A DNA stretch of 64,000 nt from Bradyrhizobium liaoningense (GCF_018130825.1 NZ_JAFCJS010000012.1:151622-215621); one strand, 5' to 3'. Shown: positions 35,595 through 44,031, counted from the first letter of the stretch. Notes: generated by a model not told the origin, from the letters alone. Made by a program: numbers and translations.

Positions 35595-36851
35595 TCAGTT
35601 GGCGGCGCGGCGCAGGAAGGCCGGGATATCGAGAGCGGCCTCGTCGGGCGCATTGCGCGCAGGGGCGCGGCGTTGAGGATCGAGCGGCTGAAGCGCCGCC
35701 TGCGGCGCATAGTCCAGACCCGGCCTTGCCGGTGGCCCCACGGGGTGGTGCGGCTGCGGGCGCAGCGGCGGGCTTCCCGCGTGCGGAAGGGGGGCACTGC
35801 GCTCGATGCGATCGGCGATGCGACGGCCGTCGTTGCGCAGCCTGCCGGCGAGCTGCGTGAGGGCGGTTTCCACCGGCGCCAGCTGCGCCGGATCGACATT
35901 ATCGATTCCGGTCGCCACCACCGAGACGCGGACGATGCCTTCGAGGCTTTCGTCAAACGACGCACCGACGATGATGTTGGCGTCCGGGTCGGCCTCGTCG
36001 CGAATGCGGGTCGCGGCTTCGTCGACCTCGTACAGCATCAGATCCTTGCCGCCGGTGATGGAGATGATGAGGCCACTGGCACGCTTGATCGAGGGATTCT
36101 CGATCAGCGGATTGGAGATCGCGGCCACGGCGGCGGCGAGCACGCGCTTCTCGCCGGAAGCCTCGCCCCGTCCCATCATCGCCTTGCCCTTCTCCTTCAT
36201 GACGGAGAGGACGTCGGCAAAATCGAGATTGATCAGGCCTTCCTTGACGATGAGGTCGCTGATGCAGGCCACGCCCGAATAAAGCACCTGGTCGGCAAGG
36301 GCGAAGGCATCGGCGAACGTGGTCTTCTCGCTGGCCACCCGGAACAGGTTCTGGTTCGGGATGATCAGGAGGGTGTCGACCGTCTTCAGCAGCTCCTCGA
36401 TGCCGGCTTCGGCAAAGCGCATGCGGCGCTGGCCCTCGAAGTAGAACGGCTTGGTGACCACGCCGATGGTGAGAATGCCGAGCTCGCGCGCGGTTCTGGC
36501 GACGATGGGTGCAGCCCCGGTGCCGGTGCCGCCGCCCATGCCGGCCGTCACGAACACCATGTGCGCGCCGGTCAGGTGATCGCGGATCGTGTCGATCGCC
36601 TCTTCGGCCGCGGCGCGTCCCAGTTCGGGCTGCGAGCCGGCGCCGAGGCCTGCGGTGACCGTTGTGCCGAGCTGGATGAGGCGCGTCGCCTTCGACATCG
36701 CCAGCGCCTGCGCGTCGGTGTTGGCGACGACGAATTCGACCCCCTGCAGCCCGGCCGTGATCATGTTGTTGACGGCATTGCCGCCGGCGCCGCCGACGCC
36801 AAAGACGACGATGCGGGCCTTCATTTCATGGATATCGGTGCTGCCAGTCAT
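35595..36851 (-). CDS. ftsZ: FtsZ-family cell division GTPase (copy outside the dcw cluster)
   Basis: Tubulin-like GTPase, 418 aa. The GTPase domain is complete: GVGGAGGNAVNNMI, NTDAQAL, the tubulin signature GGGTGTGAAP (about residues 106-115), and the T7 loop NLDFADVLSVMKEKGKAMMG. The linker is short (about 80 residues) and rich in Pro, Arg and Ala. The C-terminal peptide DIPAFLRRAAN is kept, so it should still bind FtsA-like partners. The gene has no ftsQ, ftsA or lpxC beside it. Rhizobial genomes often carry an extra ftsZ, and this may be that paralogue. Assignment as the main or second copy needs the rest of the genome. Confidence 0.93.
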   Translation of the reverse strand: MTGSTDIHEMKARIVVFGVGGAGGNAVNNMITAGLQGVEFVVANTDAQALAMSKATRLIQLGTTVTAGLGAGSQPELGRAAAEEAIDTIRDHLTGAHMVFVTAGMGGGTGTGAAPIVARTARELGILTIGVVTKPFYFEGQRRMRFAEAGIEELLKTVDTLLIIPNQNLFRVASEKTTFADAFALADQVLYSGVACISDLIVKEGLINLDFADVLSVMKEKGKAMMGRGEASGEKRVLAAAVAAISNPLIENPSIKRASGLIISITGGKDLMLYEVDEAATRIRDEADPDANIIVGASFDESLEGIVRVSVVATGIDNVDPAQLAPVETALTQLAGRLRNDGRRIADRIERSAPLPHAGSPPLRPQPHHPVGPPARPGLDYAPQAALQPLDPQRRAPARNAPDEAALDIPAFLRRAAN

Positions 36852-36906
36852 TCTTCCCTCGCGATTGCTCCGGCAAGCCGGGGATTAAAGAAAGTCTCGA
36901 GTGATC

Positions 36907-37524
36907 TCATCGCGTTCCAGCCGCGCGGTCTGCTTGCACGATGGAGGCGGCCAGATGTCCCAATCGACGCGCGGCGTATCCCGCGATCGTCCCGCCATCG
37001 CGGCGATCGTTCCGCAGCGCCGTCACTTCGTCTTCCAGTCGCGCCGCCCACGCATTGGCGGCCGTCGTCTCGGCGGCCGCCTGCGTCAGCTCGACGGCGA
37101 GGCGATCGGCACGCTCGCGCTCGCGCTCGAACACGACCCTGTAGGCGGTTGCGACCTCTTCGAGCCGCGCGATCTCCGCCTTGAAGGCCGCGATCTCAGA
37201 AGCGTTTTCGAGCGAAGTGGATGCCGGTTCGCGTGAAGAAAACGCGTCAGAACAAGAATCTGGAGCCCCGTTCCGACTCCGTCGGAACGGAAATGGCTCC
37301 ATTGCCTCGATCCTTGCCATGGAGGCATCGACGGGGTCTGCCCGGCGGCCCTTTCGTGGGCGGGGCGTGTACCGGAGCGTGGAGAGATCAACGCTCACCA
37401 GGGCTTTGCCGTCCTCCGAGCGCGAGCGCGGCAGGCGGCGACGTCTCGCCAGCGACCGCGCGGCCTCGCGCGAGATATCGAGGCGGGCACTGAGGTCGGC
37501 ATACGTCAACAACGCAACGCACAT
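36907..37524 (-). CDS. HTH/coiled-coil protein carrying an in-frame palindromic repeat insertion
   Basis: A 205-aa product from the ATG at 37524 (GGAGAAG upstream). The N-terminus, LLTYADLSARLDISREAARSLARRRRLPR followed by DGKALVSVDL, looks like a helix-turn-helix of a DNA-binding or replication-accessory type. The C-terminal half (about 110-185) is a coiled coil rich in Glu, Arg and Ala. Between them, 33 codons (37202-37300) are encoded exactly by a dispersed intergenic palindromic element, in frame. The family is not one I can name. It lies upstream of ftsZ, same strand, 55 bases apart. Confidence 0.82.
   Translation of the reverse strand: MCVALLTYADLSARLDISREAARSLARRRRLPRSRSEDGKALVSVDLSTLRYTPRPRKGRRADPVDASMARIEAMEPFPFRRSRNGAPDSCSDAFSSREPASTSLENASEIAAFKAEIARLEEVATAYRVVFERERERADRLAVELTQAAAETTAANAWAARLEDEVTALRNDRRDGGTIAGYAARRLGHLAASIVQADRAAGTR
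37202..37300. repeat. Palindromic repeat element inserted inside a coding sequence
   Basis: It has two nested hairpins. The first pairs GCGTTTTC (37202-37209) with GAAAACGC (37238-37245). The second pairs CCGTTCCGAC (37268-37277) with GTCGGAACGG (37281-37290), flanked by GGAGCC (37262) and GGCTCC (37295). The first half also occurs between aroB and the CorC-like gene (18498-18551). The 99 bases keep the host frame open. Confidence 0.85.
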
Positions 37525-37678
37525 CGGCGCTTCTCCTGGAGCGAACCGGGAAGGCATTTCGAGCTAATGATGGCTGGACGATTACCGCAGGCTAGGGTGC
37601 GTTGGTTAACGGAGGGTTAACGCGCGCGCGGTGCTGTTTACGGGTGGCGTCGCCGTGCCGGCCTTGGGATCGGAGGCC

Positions 37679-37870
37679 GACCCCGGGATCGCAAGGCACC
37701 ATCTACCGCGGCTGCGTCTTGTCGGTCTTGCGCAGGCAGCGATAGAGCTTCAGGGCGCTGGAGATGTTCTCCGAGATCTCGTTGCCGGTCCCGTCACAGC
37801 AGATGACGAGGTTTTTTGGTGAGGGGTTTTGGATTCGGTCTTGTGCTCGGACTCCACGGCATGCCTCTCC
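37679..37870 (-). pseudogene. Truncated, frameshifted duplicate of the DUF2235 gene start
   Basis: On the minus strand this region matches the first about 60 codons and upstream DNA of the intact DUF2235 gene (33428-33640). It reads PKNLVICCDGTGNEISENI and LKLYRCLRKTDKTQPR before a TAG at 37703-37705 where the intact gene has CAG. The conserved segment is also shifted by one base relative to the GTG start (near 37812), and homology stops at about 37679. The rest of the gene is missing. Upstream similarity continues to about 37900 (CGGGGCGAGTATA). Confidence 0.85.
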
Positions 37871-37932
37871 CGAAGATGCTATCGGGGCGAGTATAACGCA
37901 ACATCAAGAGACACGGCAGTCGATCTAGCGGA

Positions 37933-40422
37933 TCAGATCGAGATCGGTACAGGGACCTCAATGCCGACCGACACAGCTACCGGCGTATAGATGTCTACCT
38001 CAACATCTGGTGTAAGGATTGATACGATGAGCGAGTATCGCACTTTGCGCTCAAAACGCTTCTCCTTCCTGCGGGTTCGCCACCAGCCCATCGTCGGATG
38101 TACAGCTATGTAGCCGCGATTGGCTAACTCGGCTGCGGTCCCTTGCCAGGTATCGGAGTGGATTGATCCATTGCTCCGTTTGAACGAGCCTAAGTCCCAA
38201 ACGCCCGGCTCCTCAGCGTGATCCTCATCGTAATCTTCATCCCGATCATGAGCATTAATTCTGAGCTTAAACTGATCCAGTGTTTCAGTAGGGCGAATAA
38301 CGTTGAAGCGTAAACCGTGCGAAGGATAGCCGTATTTGCGATCCCATCCGCGTTCGCCGGGACTTGGCTCGATAAAATATGAAAGCGTAACACGCATTCG
38401 TATCTCAATATCCAGCGGAAGAGCTAACAGCGCGTCCCGCGGCCAAGGTAATGCATGCAGATTAATGTCACACGTCTTAACTTCACTGCTGCCCTGTGGG
38501 CTAAAGAACGGCTGAATAGCATCTTCGGCGATCAACGTAAGATTGTTCTGAGCGCTATAAAAAAGAAGCTCTGGATCTGGCGTGCCATAACCAAAGGTTC
38601 TTAGGAGTCGATTGGTGTCTAGCTTGCCGTTTTCGTCCCGCGCGCGAGTCCGCATCGCATCAGTCCAATAAGCGCTGTGGATCATCAGCCCGCGTACGGT
38701 CTCCGGCGTAAAATCGGGGTATCGCGCAACCAACTTTGTTGCCAATTGCGATGCCAGCGCCGTGGCTGCGCTCGTGTCATGGAAATCGACAAAGGGGGCT
38801 GCGCCAAGCGAAAACTTGCTGTTTGTTGTCAGTAAGTGCAATTCGGGCAAGAAATCGGGAGTTCCCCCACCGGGGGGGACGCCCATGTTGCCCGCCTCTA
38901 GAACTATATCCGGTTTGAAGGGCTTCTTCATTTCGGGAGGCCAAGTCATCGACGTAGTGCTGGATGGAGCCAGATCTCCTTCAATGGCTAGCGGTGTGAA
39001 TCCTGGATTTTGCTCGCCATTGATCAATACGCGGTCAGTGTATCCGCCGACTGCGATTGCGTTCCAGGCTTGGGCGGGGTCCTGTACGGATGATGATTCG
39101 TTATCTGCTGGATAGAATGCTCGATTTCCTGGCTCGGTATTGCCGGCCGATATAAGGAATAGTCGCGGCGTGTCATTGATCGTTCCGAAGGCGAGATTGT
39201 CGATGGCCGCTGACCATGAGGAAGGACGTCCCATGTCTCGGGCATCTGCTGTAATAGCCAAGCAGTAGTTCCGCCTACGACTCGCATCTATTTCGAGGCG
39301 AGAAACTCCTTCGATCGTTACTTGCCCATAAAGGTCTGGTCGATGAGGGTCGGGTGCATGGATTAGTTTCAGCGATTGGACGCCGTGTGTTGCCTCAATT
39401 GGCCCTTCACTGGAAAGAATCTCTGCGAGATCGCCATAGATCGCGAGGCCTGCCATTTGAGTGCCGTGCCCGCTGATATGGGAGTCATGCGTTCCCCAAG
39501 CTTCCTTGAGTGCATGAATGTCGGTGCTTTTAATGAAGCTCTCCAGCAGCGGGTGCGCTCGATTGACGCCTGTGTCAAGTAGTCCGACGGCTGGTGCGTT
39601 TATGTTCAGCGGACCGAGTCTCGCGATTATCGTGTCTGCCAGGACATGCTGCTGAGCGCTCTCTAGGGTCGAATAGAGGTCGGCTGTAATTTTAGCTTTA
39701 CGGACCTCGGCTATCAGCCCGAGGACTTCGGCGTTGCGTGACAATTGCTCGCGCGTGCCTCTCACCAGCAGTACAGTCCGATCTATAAAGATGAGATCGT
39801 CTGAGATTACTTCCAATCCGAAGTCGATCGCCGCATCTCTGAATATCGAGCTTGGTGATTCTTCTTCGTTCTCAGGGCGACGTAGCCATACTTCCCAAGC
39901 AATTTCGGTATTGGCGGCCGGATACAACTGCTTCGCGTCGGTCCACAGTTCATAAAGGGTCGCGAGTTTTATATTGGATATACTTTCGGCAAGTTTTCTA
40001 TTGTCGTGAGGTCGCCGAGCGTCTGGGCTTGTATCTCGATATTTTTCTAGCTTTCTCAGAAGGATTTGGACTTTGTCGTCGGGTACATGAACTGTTGCGA
40101 TAGTCCGATTTTGGGAATCTGTCGTAACTGAAAGAAGCTGAATTTTGCTTCCCTGTAAGTCTAGGCTTTCGAAGGCCAATGGAAAGTTGGGGTCGCTCTC
40201 AAATGCGAGTGTAAACCCCGGTGATTGGTAGAAGCCGTTTCCGATGGCCTGAGGGAATGTGGCTCTTTGCGTTTGCGCGCTCTTTAATGCTCTAATTAGA
40301 TGAGCGGCGTGACTCGCGCGGTCTCGGTCGGGTAGATGAAATTCTTTTGAGTGGCCTCTTGTGGCCGTATAACGCGCAGAGTTAGCTTCATTTACGAAAT
40401 GCAAATGCGAGTAGCGTGGCAT
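37933..40422 (-). CDS. Cytoplasmic subtilisin-like serine protease (S8 family), paired with AAA+ ATPase
   Basis: An 829-aa protein without a signal peptide. The S8 triad is complete: Asp283 in GLLDTGVNRAHP, His319 in GHGTQMAGLA and Ser551 in HDTSAATALASQ. The oxyanion Asn is probably in LISAGNTEPGNRA. About 270 residues precede the protease domain (a predicted substrate- or partner-binding region). About 230 residues follow it, with beta-rich segments such as LPLDIEIRMRVTLSYFIEPSPGERGW. Codon use is far more A/T-rich than neighbours. It starts 15 bases after the AAA+ gene stop. Together they form a two-gene module; known S8-AAA pairs are largely uncharacterised. Substrate unknown. Confidence 0.92.
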   Translation of the reverse strand: MPRYSHLHFVNEANSARYTATRGHSKEFHLPDRDRASHAAHLIRALKSAQTQRATFPQAIGNGFYQSPGFTLAFESDPNFPLAFESLDLQGSKIQLLSVTTDSQNRTIATVHVPDDKVQILLRKLEKYRDTSPDARRPHDNRKLAESISNIKLATLYELWTDAKQLYPAANTEIAWEVWLRRPENEEESPSSIFRDAAIDFGLEVISDDLIFIDRTVLLVRGTREQLSRNAEVLGLIAEVRKAKITADLYSTLESAQQHVLADTIIARLGPLNINAPAVGLLDTGVNRAHPLLESFIKSTDIHALKEAWGTHDSHISGHGTQMAGLAIYGDLAEILSSEGPIEATHGVQSLKLIHAPDPHRPDLYGQVTIEGVSRLEIDASRRRNYCLAITADARDMGRPSSWSAAIDNLAFGTINDTPRLFLISAGNTEPGNRAFYPADNESSSVQDPAQAWNAIAVGGYTDRVLINGEQNPGFTPLAIEGDLAPSSTTSMTWPPEMKKPFKPDIVLEAGNMGVPPGGGTPDFLPELHLLTTNSKFSLGAAPFVDFHDTSAATALASQLATKLVARYPDFTPETVRGLMIHSAYWTDAMRTRARDENGKLDTNRLLRTFGYGTPDPELLFYSAQNNLTLIAEDAIQPFFSPQGSSEVKTCDINLHALPWPRDALLALPLDIEIRMRVTLSYFIEPSPGERGWDRKYGYPSHGLRFNVIRPTETLDQFKLRINAHDRDEDYDEDHAEEPGVWDLGSFKRSNGSIHSDTWQGTAAELANRGYIAVHPTMGWWRTRRKEKRFERKVRYSLIVSILTPDVEVDIYTPVAVSVGIEVPVPISI

Positions 40423-40437
40423 AATTGTCTCGAGAAT

Positions 40438-41436
40438 TTAGGATTGTCGCTGAGGTCTCCCGTGGGTGAGCGCTTCCTTTCGCTCTGCAATCGAGGAAAG
40501 TAAATCTGCACCAGACAACGGACGGCCTTCGATCAAGGCGTGCTTTAGCGCGTCCCCCGTCGCTCGCGTAAGGTCAGCGTAGCTGAGTCCCTTAGCTGCA
40601 GCTGAGAGCTTGGCCCAATTGATCTTGTTGGAAACTCGTGCGCCCGCAAGCTTGGCCTTGAGAGCAACCTCTATCTCTCGTGTTGTTGGGAGGTTGTATT
40701 TTACGATATCGTCGAAACGTCTGAACAATGCGCTATCAAGAATCGTAGGATGGTTCGTGGCAGCAATGATAATGCTGTCTGACGCGTCCTGTTCAACCAT
40801 TTGCAGAAAGCTATTAACGACGCGACGTATCTCGCCTACGTCGTTCTCGAGTGCGCGCGCAGAGCCGATACTGTCGAACTCGTCAAATAGATATACGGCG
40901 CGAGTTTGAGCTATAGCATCAAAAATCAATCGAAGTTTGGCAGAAGTCTCGCCCATAAATCGCGTAATGAGACGATCGAGCCGAACCACGAATAAAGGTA
41001 GAGATAGCTCGCCTGCAATTGCTGACGCTGTCATCGTCTTGCCCGTGCCTGGTGGTCCTACGAGCAAAAGCTTCTTTCGCGGCACTAAGCCATGCGCACG
41101 GATTTCGCGGATGATTTTGTGCTCGCGGATAACCCGAGCTAGAATGTCTTTGGTCTTGCTGGCCAGGACGAGGTCCTGCATGCGAATGCGAGGATACGAG
41201 ATCGTTAGAAGATCGGCGATCTCACCTCGTGGCTTTGCTAGCGGAATTGGCGATGGGCCAGGCCCAGGTAAACGACTGCGAGATTTGTCGATTAGTTCGC
41301 GAAGTTCTTCAGCGAGCTTGCCGTGCCCGCCGCGCGCTTCTGCTGCTGCGATCTGCATTGCCACCGAGTAGAATTGTGCCTCGTCGCCCTGCGAGTAGGC
41401 CTTCAAGAGCGCTTTGATTTGGTCCGCGCTAGCCAT
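40438..41436 (-). CDS. AAA+ ATPase partner of the subtilisin-like protease
   Basis: A 332-aa classic AAA (FtsH/Cdc48-like) ATPase. Walker A is GPPGTGKT (residues 127-134), Walker B is YLFDEFDS with the catalytic Glu186, sensor 1 Asn is in IIAATNHP, and the arginine finger lies in LFRRFDD (Arg239/240). The pore loop is LDRLITRFMGETS. The N-terminal 90 residues are a small helical domain followed by a Pro-rich linker (LPGPGPSPIPLAKPR). It is first in the two-gene unit, with no upstream partner. By analogy it may unfold or gate substrates for the protease; this is inference. The DNA is visibly A/T-richer than the genome norm. Confidence 0.92.
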   Translation of the reverse strand: MASADQIKALLKAYSQGDEAQFYSVAMQIAAAEARGGHGKLAEELRELIDKSRSRLPGPGPSPIPLAKPRGEIADLLTISYPRIRMQDLVLASKTKDILARVIREHKIIREIRAHGLVPRKKLLLVGPPGTGKTMTASAIAGELSLPLFVVRLDRLITRFMGETSAKLRLIFDAIAQTRAVYLFDEFDSIGSARALENDVGEIRRVVNSFLQMVEQDASDSIIIAATNHPTILDSALFRRFDDIVKYNLPTTREIEVALKAKLAGARVSNKINWAKLSAAAKGLSYADLTRATGDALKHALIEGRPLSGADLLSSIAERKEALTHGRPQRQS

Positions 41437-41711
41437 GGGCGTACTTCGTTGATCGCGTTAGGCGAGTTGAAGATTTGTAGAGTCCGATAAGTCTAACTCG
41501 GCAGTGTCTACAATTTAGACGGCATTGGTTAATGGTTGCAACCAGATCGCCAAATTTCGCCCAGGATTTATCGGGCGTTCTTCCGAGCTATGCTTGAGCT
41601 CATCAGGCAAGAAAACGGCCGGATCTTTCGATCCGGCCGTCACGCAAAACTCTACTGGCTAAGCTTACGCCACGCGACGCGACTTAGCCCCCGCCCTAAC
41701 AGGGAATCTTA
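41437..41711. other. Right flank of the AAA+/protease island
   Basis: A/T-rich to about 41580, then returning to host-like composition at the rpmB terminator. No integrase, tRNA or obvious direct repeat is seen at this border. A promoter for the AAA+ gene is expected here but no strong -35/-10 pair stands out. Confidence 0.45.
41612..41640 (-). terminator. Intrinsic terminator of rpmB
   Basis: ACGGCCGGAT (41615-41624) and ATCCGGCCGT (41631-41640) form a 10-bp perfect stem with a six-base loop. Read on the minus strand it is followed by TTTTC. It is downstream of rpmB. Confidence 0.85.
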
Positions 41712-42020
41712 TTAGCTGGCCTTCTTGACCGGCGCGGTGGTGCCGACCTTCTTCTGGATGGCGCGCTTCAGCTCGAGGGCGCGCGGCGACAGGGCGTCGG
41801 CGTTGGCCTTGAGCAGGAAGGCGTCGAGGCCGCCATTGTGGTCGACGCTCTTCACCGCGTTGGTGGAGACGCGCAGGCGCACGTTGCGCTCCAGGGCTTC
41901 CGAGATGAACGTCACGTTGACGAGGTTCGGCAGGAAGCGGCGCTTGGTCTTGATGTTGGAGTGGCTGACCTTGTGGCCGACGAGGGGGCCCTTGGCCGTC
42001 AGTTCGCAGCGGCGAGACAT
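41712..42020 (-). CDS. rpmB: 50S ribosomal protein L28
   Basis: Large-subunit ribosomal protein, 102 aa from the ATG at 42020. The start MSRRCELTAKGPLVGHKVSHSN and the downstream KRRFLPNLVNVTFISEALERNVRLRVSTNAVKSVDHNGG are typical of alphaproteobacterial L28. The C-terminal extension ending VKKAS is usual for this group. It has its own promoter and terminator. Confidence 0.97.
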   Translation of the reverse strand: MSRRCELTAKGPLVGHKVSHSNIKTKRRFLPNLVNVTFISEALERNVRLRVSTNAVKSVDHNGGLDAFLLKANADALSPRALELKRAIQKKVGTTAPVKKAS

Positions 42021-42115
42021 GTCACAAATCCTTAAGTTCGAGCCCCAAACGAGTTGCGGCCGCCATTCGGGGCGCCACAGGGGCAAATTCTCTGTCCTTG
42101 CAGGGAGCGGGCGGA

Positions 42116-42144
42116 CGTATAGGGGGGAAGGGGCGGGTAGTCAA
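42116..42144 (-). promoter_or_regulatory. Probable sigma-70 promoter of rpmB
   Basis: On the minus strand TTGACT (42139-42144) and TATACG (42116-42121) are separated by exactly 17 bases, about 100 bases upstream of rpmB. The match and spacing are good for a housekeeping ribosomal gene. Confidence 0.65.
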
Positions 42145-42482
42145 GGCGACGGCCCGTTTTCTGGCCGTCGTCCCGGGGCGCGCGGAGCGCGAACCCGGGA
42201 TCTCGCGCGGCAGAGCAGGTACCATCAGCGGCACGGCTGGAACAGAGGGGGCGCGGCGTACTGGATGTCCTGGTCAAGCCGGGGCATGACAGCGGAGGTA
42301 GCGGGGAGAGGTGCGCCCCAGCGTCACACCCCGATCACTAAAACGGCAATGATTGAAACGCCTTACCATCACATAAAGGGCGCATTCGCGACCGAGATAT
42401 CCGGTGGAGTTCCCGGTGTTTTGCACCCGGACCGATTGCTTGCCGCGATTTTTGGCTTAACTAACAAGGCCTGACGGCCCCA
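42145..42482. other. Intergenic region with a partial 'CCCGGGGCGCGC' repeat
   Basis: Bases about 42168-42205 contain GTCGTCCCGGGGCGCGCGGA and CGAACCCGGGATCTCG, a repeat unit also found near 58173-58212 and 62139-62216. The A/T-richer segment from 42340 to 42480 probably contains the promoter of the DUF3108 gene. No gene seen. Confidence 0.5.
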
Positions 42483-43358
42483 TTGGATGGCTTCGTGGAT
42501 ACCCTGACCCCTTACCTGCCCCGGCTGCGTGCAGCCGGCCGGCCGGTCTTCGCGGCCCTTTGCGGGCTCGTCCTGGCGTGGGGGGCGAGACCTGCGGCCG
42601 CGCAGGGCAAGCTCGAGGCGCAATATGAGGCGACGCTATCGGGCATTCCCGTCGGCAAGGGCGCCTGGAACATCGACATCCAGGACGACGTGTTCGCGGC
42701 CGCGGCTTCGGGCGGCACCACGGGCCTCTTGAAGTCGTTCACGGGCGGGTCCGGCACGGGCGCCAGCCAGGGGCGCGTCGTCAACGGCGCGCTGGTTGCG
42801 ACCGGCTACCAGGCCTCCACCACCACCCAGAAGAAGACCGAAGAGATCCACATCACCCTCGACAAGGGCAATGTGAAGGAGTTCGGCATCGTGCCGGAGC
42901 CGCCGGTCGATCCGGACCGTATCGTCGTCACCGATGCGCATCGCCGCGGCGTCTGGGACCCGATGACGGCCTCGCTGCTGCGCGTGCCCGGCACCGGCGA
43001 TCCCGTCGCGCCGGAAGCCTGCCACAACGCCGCGCCCGTGTTCGACGGCCGCATGCGCTACGACCTAAAACTCGATTTCAAGCGCATGGAGACGGTGAAG
43101 GCGGAAAAGGGGTACAGGGGCCCGGTCGTGGTCTGCGCGCTCTATTTCGTGCCCGTCGCCGGCTACATCCCCGACCGCCCCGTGATCAAATACCTCGCCG
43201 CCCAGCGCAACATCGAGATCGCCTTTGCCCCGGTCGCGGGCACGCGCATCCTGGTTCCATTCTGGCTGAAAGTGCCGACGCCGCTGGGGCCAGCGATGCT
43301 GGAAGCGACGAGCTTCATCACGTCCCCCCAGCCGCCAAGAGTGGCGAAGACGCAGTAA
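42483..43358 (+). CDS. Exported DUF3108 domain protein
   Basis: A 291-aa protein; the start may be TTG at 42483 or GTG at 42495. It has a signal peptide (VFAALCGLVLAWGARPAAAQ). The mature sequence KLEAQYEATLSGIPVGKGAWNIDIQDD is the opening of DUF3108 proteins, periplasmic beta-rich (lipocalin-like) proteins of unknown function. Two cysteines (EACHNAAP, VVCALYFVP) may form a disulfide. It appears monocistronic, ending at a long inverted repeat. Confidence 0.85.
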   Translation: MDGFVDTLTPYLPRLRAAGRPVFAALCGLVLAWGARPAAAQGKLEAQYEATLSGIPVGKGAWNIDIQDDVFAAAASGGTTGLLKSFTGGSGTGASQGRVVNGALVATGYQASTTTQKKTEEIHITLDKGNVKEFGIVPEPPVDPDRIVVTDAHRRGVWDPMTASLLRVPGTGDPVAPEACHNAAPVFDGRMRYDLKLDFKRMETVKAEKGYRGPVVVCALYFVPVAGYIPDRPVIKYLAAQRNIEIAFAPVAGTRILVPFWLKVPTPLGPAMLEATSFITSPQPPRVAKTQ

Positions 43359-43368
43359 GCCGTGCTGC

Positions 43369-43529
43369 CCACCCTCCCCTGGAGGGGGAGGGTCGATCGC
43401 GCAAAGCGCGAGCGGGGTGGGGTGATCTCTCCCCGCGAACGGTCCCCGTGTGGAGAGATCACCCCACCCCGCGCCGCATTTCGCTGCGCTCCATGCGCCG
43501 CGACCCTCCCCCTCCAGGGGAGGGTAAGA
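43369..43529. repeat. Long inverted repeat, 'CCCTCCCCTGGAGGG' family, copy 2
   Basis: Nearly the same sequence and length as 23485-23648, including the inner ATCTCTCC/GGAGAGAT pair and outer CCCTCCCCTGGAGGGGGAGG arms. Confidence 0.85.
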
Positions 43530-43920
43530 AAGACTGCCGCTTCAATGTCTTACAGGTCATCAGCCCACTCAGCGCCGCATCCCCCTTCCTACTGTGCATG
43601 GGGTTGTTTTCGCAGTTTTGTTTTGGCGCCCCGATCCCGGAATCCATTTGACTCCTCCCCGATTCTGATTCGACTCCGCGCCGTCCCCAATTTTAAGGAA
43701 CCCGCCATCGAAACGTCGCTTGTGCGGCAGGACAAAACTCCATCTAGTGCGCGACCAAGACGAGTCCCGCGACATGTTGCGTGAACGGAACAGGACTCTG
43801 GCGGGAGTCAGCGATTCGGCCGCGATTCGTTCTAGAGTCGTTCCGAAGCTTAAAGAGAACGGAAAAAGCGTCGCAAAGTGAAACAGTTGCGCGAGATTTG
43901 GGGAGCGGCTCCTACACGCT
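43530..43920. other. Intergenic region, no gene recognised
   Basis: About 390 bases with lower GC and no sustained open frame of native codon usage. Nothing recognisable. Confidence 0.4.
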
Positions 43921-44031
43921 CCGCTGTCATGCCCCGGCTTGACCGGGGCATCCAGTACGCCGCGGCTTCTCGGTTCCGTCACGACCGCCTCGGCGTACTG
44001 GATCGCCCGGTCAAGCCGGGCGATGACAGCA
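43921..44031. repeat. Dispersed inverted repeat, copy 2 of the 3424-3532 element
   Basis: Left end CCGCTGTCATGCCCCGGCTT, shared core CCAGTACGCCGCGGCTTCTC, and right end CCGGGCGATGACAGC. Inner segments GACCGGGGCATCC and GGTCAAGCCGGGCG are also inverse. Confidence 0.8.

Noticed and set aside
37631..37822. Plus-strand 63-codon frame near the DUF2235 remnant
   Set aside because: It is the antisense shadow of the pseudogene, matching the equivalent shadow of the intact DUF2235 gene.
37900..41600. Prophage or integrative element carrying the AAA+/protease genes
   Set aside because: No integrase, tRNA end, phage structural gene or flanking direct repeat is visible. Only composition and the broken neighbour suggest transfer.
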